From contig JAUVUZ010000008.1 of assembly GCA_030604885.1 (NCBI GenBank), forward strand, positions 51,514 through 115,513: DNA of 64,000 bases. The letters are read 5' to 3'. The stretch is from Alphaproteobacteria bacterium (GTDB lineage: Bacteria > Pseudomonadota > Alphaproteobacteria > Rhodospirillales > Rhodospirillaceae). The position numbers were made by a program, and so were the translations under genes. The notes beneath the pieces are model-generated. The model did no database searches. It was not told where the DNA came from and saw nothing but the letters and a program-made list of their open reading frames with translations. This document shows, piece by piece, positions 37,760 through 46,738 of this stretch. Every line of letters begins with the position of its first letter. Position 1 is the first letter of the stretch.

Positions 37760-38554
37760 TCATCCGGCGAGGCGGCACCACACCGGGGCGTGGTCGGAGG
37801 CCTTTTCCTTGCCGCGCGGCGCGCTGTCCACCCCGGCGGCGAGCAGGGCGTCGGCGGCTTCCGCCGAGGCGAGCAGGAAGTCGATGCGGATGCCGTGGTT
37901 CTTCTGCCACGCGCCCGCCTGATAATCCCAGAACGAATAGAGGCCCGGGTGCGGGTTGAGGGCGCGGGTGGTGTCGGTCCAGCCCTGGTTGAGCAGGGCG
38001 TGGAAGCGCATCCGGCTTTCCGGCCGCATCAGCGCGTCGCCCTCCCACACCTTGGGGTCCCAGCAATCCATGGGCTGCGGGATGACGTTGAAGTCGCCGC
38101 CGAGGATGGTGGGGCGGTCGTCGGCGAGCAGGCGCTTGGCGTGGGCGGCGAGGCAATCCATCCAGGCGAGCTTGTAGGCGAACTTTTCCGAGGGGTCGCC
38201 GGTCGCGTCCGCCACCGGGTTGCCGTTGGGGAGATAGATCCCCGCCACCCGCCAGCGCCCGCCGACGGTGGCCTCGATGTAGCGCGACTGGGGCGGGCCG
38301 TCGTGCTCCGGCAGGCCGATCACCGGGTCGGAAATGCCGATCCGCGACAGGATCGCGACGCCGTTGTAGCTCTTCTGCCCGTGCACCAGCACCTCGTAGC
38401 CGAGGGCCTTGAACTCGAACTCGGGGAAGTCGGCATCCTGGCATTTGATCTCCTGCAGCATCACCACGTCGGGCGAAAAGCTCTTGAGCCAATCGGTGAC
38501 GATCGGCAGGCGGGCCTTGATCGAATTGACGTTCCAGGTGGCGATGGTCGGCAC
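37760..38554 (-). CDS. xthA: Exodeoxyribonuclease III / AP endonuclease
   Basis: 264 aa of the endonuclease/exonuclease/phosphatase fold. Catalytic motifs are TWNVNSIKARL (Asn), MLQEIKCQD (metal-binding Glu), YLPNGNPV, GGDFNVIPQPMD (Asp-x-Asn) and the C-terminal EKASDHAPVW (Asp-His). It repairs abasic sites and removes blocked 3' ends. The start is a GTG at 38554 with GGAG 8 nt upstream, which yields the conserved MPVPTIATWNVNS; in-frame ATGs further up add unrelated residues. It converges with the hemerythrin fusion gene, with 7 bp between stops. Confidence 0.95.
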   Translation of the reverse strand: MPTIATWNVNSIKARLPIVTDWLKSFSPDVVMLQEIKCQDADFPEFEFKALGYEVLVHGQKSYNGVAILSRIGISDPVIGLPEHDGPPQSRYIEATVGGRWRVAGIYLPNGNPVADATGDPSEKFAYKLAWMDCLAAHAKRLLADDRPTILGGDFNVIPQPMDCWDPKVWEGDALMRPESRMRFHALLNQGWTDTTRALNPHPGLYSFWDYQAGAWQKNHGIRIDFLLASAEAADALLAAGVDSAPRGKEKASDHAPVWCRLAG

Positions 38555-38652
38555 GGGCAGGTCTCCATGGGGTTCGACCCGCCGAGTATAGGCGCTCGCC
38601 GCCGCTTGACAACGTGTTGCGCCCAAGGGGGCGGGGATGTAGTGTCCGGGGC

Positions 38653-39825
38653 ATGGAAGCGACCTTCTGCCAGGCCCCGCTGGCCCCGTATGCCTGCATC
38701 CCGGACCGCAGCCGCGGACGTCTGGTGGACGAACCGTCCGCCGGCGGCCGCTCGCCGTTCCAGCGCGACCGGGACCGCATCATCCACGCCGCCGCGTTCC
38801 GGCGCCTGTCGTCCAAGACCCAGGTGTTCGTCTATCACGAGGGCGACAGCTACCGCACCCGCCTGAGCCACTCGCTCGAGGTGTCGCAGATCGCCCGCTC
38901 GATCGCGCGGGAACTGCACCTCAACGAGGACTTGGCCGAGGCCCTGGCGCTCGCCCACGATCTCGGCCACCCGCCGTTCGGCCACGCGGGCGAGGACGTG
39001 CTGAAGCGCTGCATGGGTCCGTTCGGCGGCTTCGACCACAACGCCCAGTCGCTCAAGGTGGTGACCAAGCTCGAGCGCCACTACGCCGCCTTCGACGGCC
39101 TCAACCTCACCTGGGAAACCCTCGAGGGGCTGGTGAAGCACAACGGCCCGCTCACCGGCGCGGTGCCCGCCTACATCGCCGCCTTCGACAAGGCCTTCCC
39201 GCTCGACCTCGCCCGGCATTCGAGCCTGGAGGCGCAGATCGCCGCGGTGGCGGACGACATCGCCTACAACAACCACGACATCGCCGACGGCCTGCGCGCC
39301 GGTCTGTTCGGCCTCGACGAACTGCGCGATCTCGCCTCCGTCGGGCCGCACCTCAAGACCGTCGAGCGCCTGCACCCGGACCTGGAGCCGGGCCGCCGCA
39401 TCCACGAAACCGTGCGGCGGATGATCAACGCCATGGTCTCCGACGTGGTCGCCCACGCGCGCGCCGAGATCGCCGCCGCCGGGGTAGGCGACATCGAGGA
39501 CGTGCGGGCGGCGGGGCGGACCCTGGTGGGCTTCTCGCCCGCGATGCACGCCACCGACCGGGCGCTGAAGGAATTCCTGTTCCCCAACATGTATCGCCAC
39601 CACAAGGTGATGCGCGCCACCACCAAGGCCCGCCGGGTGGTGGACGACCTCTTCGGGCTGCTGCTCTCCGAGCCGCGCCTGCTGCCGGGCGACTGGCGGC
39701 GGCGCTGCGACGGACCGGGCGGCCCCGCCACCGCCCAGGAGGTCTGCGACTACGTCGCGGGCATGACCGACCGTTTCGCGCTCGACGAACACGCGCGCCT
39801 TTTCGATCCGAAAGTCAATCCATGA
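38653..39825 (+). CDS. dgt: Deoxyguanosinetriphosphate triphosphohydrolase-like protein (type 2)
   Basis: 390 aa HD-domain phosphohydrolase. The metal-binding His/Asp appear in [28 protein letters not shown] and [13 protein letters not shown], the signature of the type 2 dGTPase family. It hydrolyses dNTPs to nucleoside and triphosphate and affects dNTP pools. Its stop overlaps the argS start (ATGA). It begins the dgt-argS-SPOR-nagZ-scpAB run that is conserved in alphaproteobacteria. Confidence 0.95.
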   Translation: MEATFCQAPLAPYACIPDRSRGRLVDEPSAGGRSPFQRDRDRIIHAAAFRRLSSKTQVFVYHEGDSYRTRLSHSLEVSQIARSIARELHLNEDLAEALALAHDLGHPPFGHAGEDVLKRCMGPFGGFDHNAQSLKVVTKLERHYAAFDGLNLTWETLEGLVKHNGPLTGAVPAYIAAFDKAFPLDLARHSSLEAQIAAVADDIAYNNHDIADGLRAGLFGLDELRDLASVGPHLKTVERLHPDLEPGRRIHETVRRMINAMVSDVVAHARAEIAAAGVGDIEDVRAAGRTLVGFSPAMHATDRALKEFLFPNMYRHHKVMRATTKARRVVDDLFGLLLSEPRLLPGDWRRRCDGPGGPATAQEVCDYVAGMTDRFALDEHARLFDPKVNP

Positions 39826-41573
39826 ACCTGTTTGCCGAATTCAAGAACCGCGTCGCCGACGCGGTCGCCGCGCTCGCCGCCGAGGGCGCGCTGCCCGCCG
39901 GTCTCGACGTGTCCCGGGTGGCGACCGAACCCTGCCGCGACCCGAGCCACGGCGAAATCGCCACCAACGCCGCGATGGTGCTGGCCAAGCCCGCCGGGAT
40001 GAAGCCGCGCGACCTCGCGCAGCTGCTCGCCGACCGTCTGGGCGCGGCGGCCGACGTGGCGGCGGCCGAGGTGGCCGGTCCGGGATTCCTCAATCTCCGC
40101 CTCGCGCCGTCGTTCTGGCACGACCGCCTGCGCGACGTCCTCGCGGCGGGCACCGACTACGGCACCTCGACCATGGGCGGCGGACGGCCGGTCAACGTCG
40201 AATACGTTTCCGCCAACCCCACCGGGCCGATGCACGTGGGCCACGGCCGCGGCGCGGTGGTGGGCGACGTTCTGGCGGCGCTGCTCGCCAAGGCGGGCTA
40301 TGCCGTCACCCGCGAATACTACGTCAACGACGCGGGCGCCCAGGTGGACGTGCTCGCCCGTTCGCTGCACCTGCGCTATCGCGAGGCGCTGGGCGAGGCG
40401 ATCGGCGAAATCCCCGAGGGTCTCTATCCCGGCGACTACCTGGTCGCGGCGGGCCGGGCGCTCGCCGCCGAGGCGGGCGACGTCTTCCGCGACGCGCCCG
40501 AGGCCGAATGGCTGCCGAAGTTGCGCCTCTACGCCGTGGACGCGATGATGGCGCTGATCCGCGAGGATCTGGCCGCCCTCGGCGTGCGCCACGACGTGTT
40601 CTCCTCCGAGCGGGCGCTGGTGGAGGCGGGCGGCGTGCAGGCGGCGTTCGACGCGCTGGTGGAGAAGGGGCTGATCTACGAAGGCGTGCTGGAGCCGCCC
40701 AAGGGCATGCTGCCCGAGGACTGGGAGCCGCGCCCGCAGACCCTGTTCCGCGCCAGCGACTTCGGCGACGACGTCGACCGGCCGCTGAAGAAGTCCGACG
40801 GCACCTGGACCTACTTCGCCTCCGACATCGCCTACCACTTCGACAAGTTCCGGCGCGGCGGCGAGACGATGATCGACATCCTCGGCGCCGACCACGGCGG
40901 CTACGTCAAGCGCATGGTGGCGGCGGTCAAGGCGATCACCGAGGGCAAGGGCAGCCTCGACATCAAGCTCTGCCAGATGGTCAACCTGATGCGCGACGGC
41001 GAGCCGGTGAAGATGTCGAAGCGGGCGGGCACCTTCGTCACCCTGCGCGAGGTGATCGACGACGTGGGCCGCGACGTGGTGCGCTTCATCATGCTCACCC
41101 GCAAGAACGACGCGCACCTCGACTTCGATTTGAAGAAGGTCACCGAACAGTCGAAGGACAATCCGGTTTTCTACGTGCAATACGCCCACGCCCGGGCGCA
41201 CTCGGTGCTGCGTCATGCCGCCGAGGCGCTGCCGGGGGCGGATTTCGCACCCTCGCGTCTCGCGGCGGCCGACCTCTCGGCCTTGACCGACGAGGCCGAG
41301 GTTGCTTTGATCAAGCAGCTTGCCGCTTGGCCGCGCGTCGTCGAGGGCGCGGCCGAGGCGCACGAGCCGCACCGCATCGCCTACTATCTGGGCGAGGTGG
41401 CGGCGGCGTTCCACAGCCTGTGGAACAAGGGACGCGACGCCACGGAACTGCGGTTCCTCCAGCCGGATCGCCCGGATCTGTCGTTGGCGCGCGTCGCGTT
41501 GGTGCGGGGAATGGCGTTGGTAGTCGCTTCCGGCCTGATGGTCCTCGGCGTCACGCCGGTTGAGGAGATGTAA
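39822..41573 (+). CDS. argS: Arginyl-tRNA synthetase
   Basis: 583 aa class I synthetase. The N-terminal Add-1 domain is followed by the HIGH-type motif in [20 protein letters not shown], and a KMSKR-type loop ([15 protein letters not shown]). The C-terminal DALR anticodon-binding domain contains [17 protein letters not shown]. The length is normal for ArgRS. Translation is coupled to dgt by a 4-nt overlap, and the SPOR gene follows after 4 nt. Confidence 0.98.
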   Translation: MNLFAEFKNRVADAVAALAAEGALPAGLDVSRVATEPCRDPSHGEIATNAAMVLAKPAGMKPRDLAQLLADRLGAAADVAAAEVAGPGFLNLRLAPSFWHDRLRDVLAAGTDYGTSTMGGGRPVNVEYVSANPTGPMHVGHGRGAVVGDVLAALLAKAGYAVTREYYVNDAGAQVDVLARSLHLRYREALGEAIGEIPEGLYPGDYLVAAGRALAAEAGDVFRDAPEAEWLPKLRLYAVDAMMALIREDLAALGVRHDVFSSERALVEAGGVQAAFDALVEKGLIYEGVLEPPKGMLPEDWEPRPQTLFRASDFGDDVDRPLKKSDGTWTYFASDIAYHFDKFRRGGETMIDILGADHGGYVKRMVAAVKAITEGKGSLDIKLCQMVNLMRDGEPVKMSKRAGTFVTLREVIDDVGRDVVRFIMLTRKNDAHLDFDLKKVTEQSKDNPVFYVQYAHARAHSVLRHAAEALPGADFAPSRLAAADLSALTDEAEVALIKQLAAWPRVVEGAAEAHEPHRIAYYLGEVAAAFHSLWNKGRDATELRFLQPDRPDLSLARVALVRGMALVVASGLMVLGVTPVEEM

Positions 41574-41577
41574 GCAC

Positions 41578-42465
41578 ATGGCTTCGCAAGACGGTCGCGA
41601 TAAGGACAGCTTCGACGTCAGCCTTCTCGAAGGCTTGCGGGAGCGGGTGGGGCGGGAAGCGCCGCCCGAGGAAGACCTTCTTCCCGCGCGTTCGGCGCGG
41701 CGCAGCCTGCTGTTCGGCGCGCTGATCGGCCTCGCCGCCGCCGCGGGCGCGGCGTGGTACATCCTCGGCACCGGCGGCCAGCCCGCCTCGGGTCCGCAGG
41801 AAGTGCCGATGGTCAAGGCCGAGAAGGCGCCGGTCAAGGTCCGCCCGGCGGACCCGGGCGGGATGGAAGTGCCGAACCAGGACAAGCTGGTCTACAACCG
41901 CGTCGAGCAGGGGTCGGTGAAGCCCGAGGTGGAGCACCTGCTGCCGCAGCCGAACCAACCGCGCGAACTGCCGCGCACCTCGGCCGACCCGCTGGGCGAC
42001 GGCATGACGCCGCTGCCGCCGCCGCTGCCCGATGCCGCCCGGCCGGTGGACACGGTGAAGGTGACGCCGCCGCCCGCCGCGCCGACCGAGGCGCCGAAGG
42101 CGGCCGAGCCGCCCAAGCCGACGCCCGCGCCGGTGGCTCCGGTGGCCAAGGTGGAGCCGACCAAGCCGGTCGAGGCGCCCAAGCCCGCGCCGACCCCCGC
42201 CGCGCCCGCCGCGTCGGCCGGAGCCTGGCAGGTGCAGCTCGGCGCGCTGAAAGACGAGGCCGGGGCGGAGCAGGCCTGGCAGCGGGCGGTCAAGACCGCG
42301 CCGGAGTTGGGCAAGCTCAACCACGAGGTGATCCGCGCCGACCTCGGCACCAAGGGGGTGTTCTACCGCCTGCGCGCCGGAAACTTCTCCGCCCGCGAAC
42401 AGGCCAACAGCCTCTGCGAGGGCCTCAAGGCGAAGGGCGTCGGCTGTGTCGTCGCCCAACGCTGA
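41578..42465 (+). CDS. SPOR-domain inner-membrane protein
   Basis: 295 aa bitopic protein: cytoplasmic N-tail, one membrane segment (SLLFGALIGLAAAAGAAWYIL, residues ~42-63), a long Pro/Ala/Lys linker, and a C-terminal SPOR domain (AWQVQLGALKDEAGAEQAWQ ... GVFYRLRAGNFSAREQANSL). SPOR domains bind denuded septal peptidoglycan, so it is probably a division-site protein, comparable with FtsN/DedD by layout only. It lies between argS and nagZ and overlaps nagZ by 20 nt. Confidence 0.93.
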   Translation: MASQDGRDKDSFDVSLLEGLRERVGREAPPEEDLLPARSARRSLLFGALIGLAAAAGAAWYILGTGGQPASGPQEVPMVKAEKAPVKVRPADPGGMEVPNQDKLVYNRVEQGSVKPEVEHLLPQPNQPRELPRTSADPLGDGMTPLPPPLPDAARPVDTVKVTPPPAAPTEAPKAAEPPKPTPAPVAPVAKVEPTKPVEAPKPAPTPAAPAASAGAWQVQLGALKDEAGAEQAWQRAVKTAPELGKLNHEVIRADLGTKGVFYRLRAGNFSAREQANSLCEGLKAKGVGCVVAQR

Positions 42466-43483
42466 TCGCGAACCGTTCGCCGCGGCGGCCCTGTTCGGCT
42501 GCCGCGGCCTCCACCTCTCGGCGGAGGAGAAGGCGTTCTTCGCCGACATCCGCCCCTTCGGCTTCATCCTGTTCGCCCGCAATGTCGAAAGCCCGGATCA
42601 GGTGCGCGCCCTGGTGGCGGAGCTGCGCGCCTGCGTCGGCCGCGCCGACGCCCCGGTGCTGATCGACCAGGAGGGCGGCCGGGTGCAGCGCCTGCGCCCG
42701 CCCCACTGGCGCGCCGCTCCGGCGGCGGCGGAGATCGCCGCCCTCGGCGCGCGGGCCGAACCGGCGGCCTATCTCAACGCCCGGCTGATCGGCCGCGAAC
42801 TGGCCGCCCTCGGCATCACCGTGGATTGCGCCCCGGTGCTCGACGTCGCCCGGCCCGAAACCCACGCGGTGATCGGCGACCGCGCCTACGCCTCCGACCC
42901 CGCCCGCGTCGCCGCGCTCGGCCGCGCGGTGTGCGAGGGCCTGCGCGCCGAGGGCGTGCACCCGGTGGTCAAGCACATCCCCGGCCACGGCCGCGCCTGC
43001 GCCGACAGCCACCTGGAACTGCCGCGCGTCTCCGCCGCCTATGCCGAGTTGGAGGCTCTCGATTTCGCGCCGTTCCGCGCCCTCGCCGACGAGGACTGGG
43101 CGATGACCGCCCACATCGTCTACGACGCGGTGGACCCGGAGGCCCCGGCCACCTGTTCCCGCGCCATGGTCGCCGGGGTGATCCGCGACGCCATCGGCTT
43201 CGGCGGCCTGTTGATGAGCGACGACCTGTCGATGAAGGCCCTCGACGGCGATTTCGGCCAGCGTACCCGCGCCGCCCTCGAGGCGGGATGCGACATGGTG
43301 CTGCACTGCAACGGCGAAATGGCGGAAATGCGGGCGGTGGCGGCGGCGCTGGCGCCGCTTTCCGGCGCCGCGTGGGCGCGCTTCGCCGCCGCCGAGGCGC
43401 GGCGGCTGGCGGCGCGGGCGGCGGCCGAGCCGGTGTCCGACGCCGATCTCCTCGCCCGCTTCGACGCCCTGATGACGGGCTAG
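42446..43483 (+). CDS. nagZ: Beta-N-acetylhexosaminidase NagZ
   Basis: 345 aa glycoside hydrolase family 3. The family loop with the acid/base His is VVKHIPGHGRACADSHLELP, and the nucleophile Asp lies in LLMSDDLSMKALDGDFG. The substrate pocket begins LIDQEGGRVQRLRPP. It removes GlcNAc from muropeptides during wall recycling in the cytoplasm. The GTG at 42446 with a purine-rich site upstream overlaps the SPOR gene; an internal start would remove conserved sequence. Confidence 0.95.
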   Translation: MSSPNADREPFAAAALFGCRGLHLSAEEKAFFADIRPFGFILFARNVESPDQVRALVAELRACVGRADAPVLIDQEGGRVQRLRPPHWRAAPAAAEIAALGARAEPAAYLNARLIGRELAALGITVDCAPVLDVARPETHAVIGDRAYASDPARVAALGRAVCEGLRAEGVHPVVKHIPGHGRACADSHLELPRVSAAYAELEALDFAPFRALADEDWAMTAHIVYDAVDPEAPATCSRAMVAGVIRDAIGFGGLLMSDDLSMKALDGDFGQRTRAALEAGCDMVLHCNGEMAEMRAVAAALAPLSGAAWARFAAAEARRLAARAAAEPVSDADLLARFDALMTG

Positions 43484-43494
43484 GGGGAGGCGCG

Positions 43495-44295
43495 ATGGCC
43501 CAGGAGCGCCTGCCGACCTTCGACGACTGGGAGGAACAGCCCGCGCCCGAGCGCGGCCCCGGCCTCGACGTGCTGCTCCTGGACCTCGACGGCTACGAAG
43601 GCCCGATCGACGTGCTCCTGGCGCTGTCCCGCGACCAGAAGGTCGACCTGCGGCAGATCTCGATCCTTCAACTCGCCGAGCAATACCTCAGGTTCGTCGC
43701 CGAGGCGCGGCGGCGCAACTTGGAGATCGCCGCCGATTACCTGGTGATGGCGGCGTGGCTGGCGTATCTCAAGTCCCGCCTGCTGCTGCCCGCGGTGCCG
43801 GGCGCCGAGGAGCCTTCGGGCGAGGAGATGGCCGCCGCGCTCGCCTTCCAGCTCGAACGCCTGGACGCGATGCGCAAGGCGGGCGAAAACCTGATGGCGC
43901 GGCCGCGCCTGGGCGAGCAGGTGTTCGCGCGCGGCGCGCCGGAAGGCCTGCGCGACGTCGCCCGGCCGGTGTTCGAGGCGCGGCTCTACGACCTGCTGGC
44001 GGCCTACGGCGGCTTCCAGGCGCGCAAGACGGTGACCCGCCTCGAAATCCGCGAGGCCAAGCTCTATTCGGTGGACGACGCGCTGGCGCGGCTTTCCTAC
44101 CTCATCGGCGCGGCGGCGGATTGGCAGAAGCTCGAAGCCTTCCTGCCGCCCGGCCTCGCCGATCCGCTCTACCGCCGCTCGGCGGTGGGGGCCACCTTCG
44201 TCGCCGCCCTCGAACTCACCCGCCAGGGCCGCATCGAACTGCGCCAGGACGGCGGCGCGTTTTCCCCGATCCGACTGCGAAAGGCGACGCGATGA
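43495..44295 (+). CDS. scpA: Segregation and condensation protein A
   Basis: 266 aa kleisin. The N-terminal SMC-binding domain is recognisable by LDGYEGPIDVLLALSRDQKVDL and ISILQLAEQYLRFV, then DYLVMAAWLAYLKSRLLLP. A winged-helix end follows. ScpA bridges the SMC heads with ScpB to organise the chromosome. It begins 11 nt after nagZ with GGGGGAGG upstream, and its stop overlaps the scpB start. Confidence 0.96.
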   Translation: MAQERLPTFDDWEEQPAPERGPGLDVLLLDLDGYEGPIDVLLALSRDQKVDLRQISILQLAEQYLRFVAEARRRNLEIAADYLVMAAWLAYLKSRLLLPAVPGAEEPSGEEMAAALAFQLERLDAMRKAGENLMARPRLGEQVFARGAPEGLRDVARPVFEARLYDLLAAYGGFQARKTVTRLEIREAKLYSVDDALARLSYLIGAAADWQKLEAFLPPGLADPLYRRSAVGATFVAALELTRQGRIELRQDGGAFSPIRLRKATR

Positions 44296-44942
44296 GCGAA
44301 GATGCCGAAGTTGCCGAAGCGCCCGATCCGTTCGAGGCCGAGCGCCTGATCGAGGCGGTGCTGTTCGCCTCCGCCGAGCCGGTGACGCTCGCCTCGCTGC
44401 GTGCCCGTCTGCCGGGGGTGGCGGACGTGGGCGCGCTGCTCGACTCCCTGCGCGCCCGCTATTCCGGCCGTGGCGTGGAACTGGTGAAGCGGGGCGAGGG
44501 CTGGGCCTTCCGCACCGCGCCCGATCTCGCCGCGCGCCTGCACCTCGAAGTGCCGCAGACCCGCAAGCTCAGCCGCGCCGCCATCGAGGTGATGGCGATC
44601 GTCGCCTACCACCAGCCGGTGACGCGCGCCGAGATCGAGGAAATGCGCGGCGTGGCGTTGAGCCGCGGCACCCTCGACGTGCTGCTGGAGGCGGGCTGGG
44701 TGCGCCCCACCGGCCGCCGACAGACTCCCGGCCGACCGATGACCTGGGGCACCAGCCAGGCGTTCCTCGACGCCTTCGGCCTCGAAAGCCTGGCGGCGCT
44801 GCCCGGCGTGGAGGAGCTGAAGGCCTCGGGCCTGCTCGACACCCGCCCGGCGATGATCGCCTACGCCGCCCAGTCGGAGGACGAGCTGCAACTCCCCCTC
44901 GGCGACGACACCGTGCTCCTCGGCGAGGACGACGGAGCCTAG
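44292..44942 (+). CDS. scpB: Segregation and condensation protein B
   Basis: 216 aa with the two winged-helix domains of ScpB. Key motifs are AERLIEAVLFASAEPVTL at the start and LSRAAIEVMAIVAYHQPVTRAEIE followed by GVALSRGTLDVLLEAGWV. It dimerises and binds ScpA in the SMC complex. The ATG overlaps the scpA stop (ATGA). In related genomes tatA usually follows; here a 4.6-kb regulator/efflux block intervenes. The stop overlaps the convergent WYL gene by 4 nt. Confidence 0.96.
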   Translation: MSEDAEVAEAPDPFEAERLIEAVLFASAEPVTLASLRARLPGVADVGALLDSLRARYSGRGVELVKRGEGWAFRTAPDLAARLHLEVPQTRKLSRAAIEVMAIVAYHQPVTRAEIEEMRGVALSRGTLDVLLEAGWVRPTGRRQTPGRPMTWGTSQAFLDAFGLESLAALPGVEELKASGLLDTRPAMIAYAAQSEDELQLPLGDDTVLLGEDDGA

Positions 44943-45625
44943 GCTTCCGCCCGCATCTCGGCGATGAACTCCCGCAGCAGCGGCACGCGGCGGGGGCGGA
45001 AGCTCTCGCCGGTGCGCGCGGCGGCGGCGATGCGGTCGATGCGGAAGCGCCGGAACGCCGCGCGCTCCCGGCACCACGCCAGCAGGATCGACACCCGGTC
45101 GAGGTAGACGATGGAGAGCGGCCAGATGCGCCGCTCGCTCGCCTTGCCCTCGGCGTCGACGTAGGCGATCCGCAGTTCCCCTTCCTCCCAGCAGGCGGCG
45201 CGCAGAAGCGCCGCGTCCACCGGCGCCGGGGGCGGCGGTTCCGGCCGGTAGACGCCGTTCACCGCGTGGATCGCCTGAAGCTGCAGGCGCTCGGGGAGGG
45301 AGGCGGTGAGCTTGGCGAACGCCGATTCCGCCGCCCGCGCCAGATCCGGGTCGGCGATGTGGCGCACCTCCGCGAGGCCGAGAACCAGGGCCTCGATTTC
45401 GGTGCGGGTGAAGGTCTGGGGCGGCAGCGCCACGTCTTCGACGAAGCGGTAGCCGTAGCCCGGCGCGCCCTCGATGATCGCCCCGGCGGCGCGCAGGCTG
45501 TCGATGTCGCGATAGAGGGTGCGCGCCGAGACGCCGGTCTCCTCGGCGAGGCGCGCGGCGGTGATCGGCGGCGGCAGGGCGCGGAACGCCTGCAGCAGAC
45601 GCAAAAGACGGTCGCTGCGCGCCAT
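44939..45625 (-). CDS. YafY-type HTH/WYL transcriptional regulator
   Basis: 228 aa. The N-terminal HTH_11 domain (SDRLLRLLQAFRALPPPITAARLAEETGVSARTLYRDIDS, seen as recognition helix SARTLYRDIDSLRAAG) is followed by a WYL ligand-sensing domain (LRIAYVDAEGKASERRIWPL, ILLAWCRERAAFRRFRIDR). Such proteins respond to unknown small ligands and usually control a neighbour. The divergent VOC gene 98 bp away is its common partner. The ATG at 45625 gives the conserved MARSDRLLRLLQ start. Confidence 0.92.
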   Translation of the reverse strand: MARSDRLLRLLQAFRALPPPITAARLAEETGVSARTLYRDIDSLRAAGAIIEGAPGYGYRFVEDVALPPQTFTRTEIEALVLGLAEVRHIADPDLARAAESAFAKLTASLPERLQLQAIHAVNGVYRPEPPPPAPVDAALLRAACWEEGELRIAYVDAEGKASERRIWPLSIVYLDRVSILLAWCRERAAFRRFRIDRIAAAARTGESFRPRRVPLLREFIAEMRAEA

Positions 45626-45723
45626 GACGGGTGTCCTCCTGACGGCATCTGGCAGCAAGGGGCGGCGATCATGGGTCTCCCGCAACCGTCCGGCGCGGCC
45701 GGACCCGGAAGAAGGAGCGAGAC

Positions 45724-46104
45724 ATGACGTTTCGGCCCGACAGCCTCATCCTGTACGTAGACGACACCGACGTCAGCACGAATTTCTACGCCGACCTGCT
45801 GGAGGCGCAACCGGTGGAGCGCGTCCCGGATTTTTCCGTGTTCGCCCTCGGCGGCGGCTTCGTGCTCGGGCTGCAATCCCGGCATGCCATCGACCCGCGC
45901 CCCCAGCCGGGCCTCGGCGGCACCGAGCTGTGCTTCGGCACCGCGACCGTGGACGAGGTGGACGCGCTGCACGCGGAATGGGCGGGGAAGGGGGTGGCGA
46001 TGGCGATGGCGCCGACCTGGCTGGCGTTCGGCTACACCTTCGTCGCCACCGATCCGGATGGGCATCGCCTGCGCGTCTGCGCGGTGGGGGCGCGCCCCGC
46101 CTGA
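45724..46104 (+). CDS. VOC (glyoxalase/bleomycin-resistance) family protein
   Basis: 126 aa with two beta-alpha-beta-beta-beta modules. The first begins LILYVDDTDVSTNFYADLL and the second holds YTFVATDPDGHRLRVCAV, with a Glu in GGTELCFGTA and a C-terminal Asp/His region typical of metal-binding edges. Members act in aldehyde detoxification, dioxygenation or drug binding; which applies here is unknown. AAGGAG lies 8 nt upstream. The divergent WYL regulator probably controls it. Confidence 0.88.
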   Translation: MTFRPDSLILYVDDTDVSTNFYADLLEAQPVERVPDFSVFALGGGFVLGLQSRHAIDPRPQPGLGGTELCFGTATVDEVDALHAEWAGKGVAMAMAPTWLAFGYTFVATDPDGHRLRVCAVGARPA

Positions 46105-46114
46105 GGGGCGCGGC

Positions 46115-46738
46115 TCAGGCGCCGTGGGTGGCGAGGAACATGTCGACGCAATAGCGCGCCTTGGCCTCCAGCTCCTCGGGCGTCCAGGACTCCTGAAGGC
46201 CCAGCATGTTGCGAATCAGGATCTGGCCGTTGAGCATGCCGAAGAAGCACTCGGCGGCGAGCGCCGGGTCGGGCACCCGCAGGCTGCCCGCGGCGTCGCA
46301 CCCGGCGAGATAGTGGGCGAGGTGTCCGAGGCCGCGCTTCGGCCCGTTGTCGTAGAACGCGCGGATGAGGTCGCTCCCGGTCTCCCCCGGCGTCGCCAGC
46401 ATCAGGCGGTAGACCACCGGCACCTGGCCGCCGACCATGACGCGCAGGTATTCCCCGGCGATGCGCAGCAGGCCGGTGGCGGGGGCGAGGGTTTCGGCGG
46501 TGGTGGGGATCGCCGCGACGATGAGTTCGGAGCGGCTCGCCACCACCGCGCCGAACAGCTGCTCCTTGGTGGAGAAGAGGTTGTAGATGGTCTGCTTCGA
46601 CACCCCGGCGGCGGCGGCGACGGTCTCCATGCTGACGCCGTAGCCGTGGGAGCAGAACAGCGCACTCGCCGCCTCGACGATGGCGGCGCGCTTGGCGGGG
46701 TCGGGGCGGCGGCCCCGGCAGCGGCGGGGGGCGCCCAT
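46115..46738 (-). CDS. TetR/AcrR family regulator of the EmrAB-like pump
   Basis: 207 aa. The N-terminal helix-turn-helix (AIVEAASALFCSHGYGVSMETVAAAAGVSKQTIYNLFSTKEQL, core GVSKQTIYNLFSTKEQLF) is typical TetR. The C-terminal dimer/ligand domain (YLRVMVGGQVPVVYRLML) is of the AcrR-C type. It is the third gene of the efflux operon (1-nt TGATG overlap with the MFS gene), so it would repress its own operon. The perfect 24-bp palindrome at 49438 is the obvious operator. Confidence 0.93.
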   Translation of the reverse strand: MGAPRRCRGRRPDPAKRAAIVEAASALFCSHGYGVSMETVAAAAGVSKQTIYNLFSTKEQLFGAVVASRSELIVAAIPTTAETLAPATGLLRIAGEYLRVMVGGQVPVVYRLMLATPGETGSDLIRAFYDNGPKRGLGHLAHYLAGCDAAGSLRVPDPALAAECFFGMLNGQILIRNMLGLQESWTPEELEAKARYCVDMFLATHGA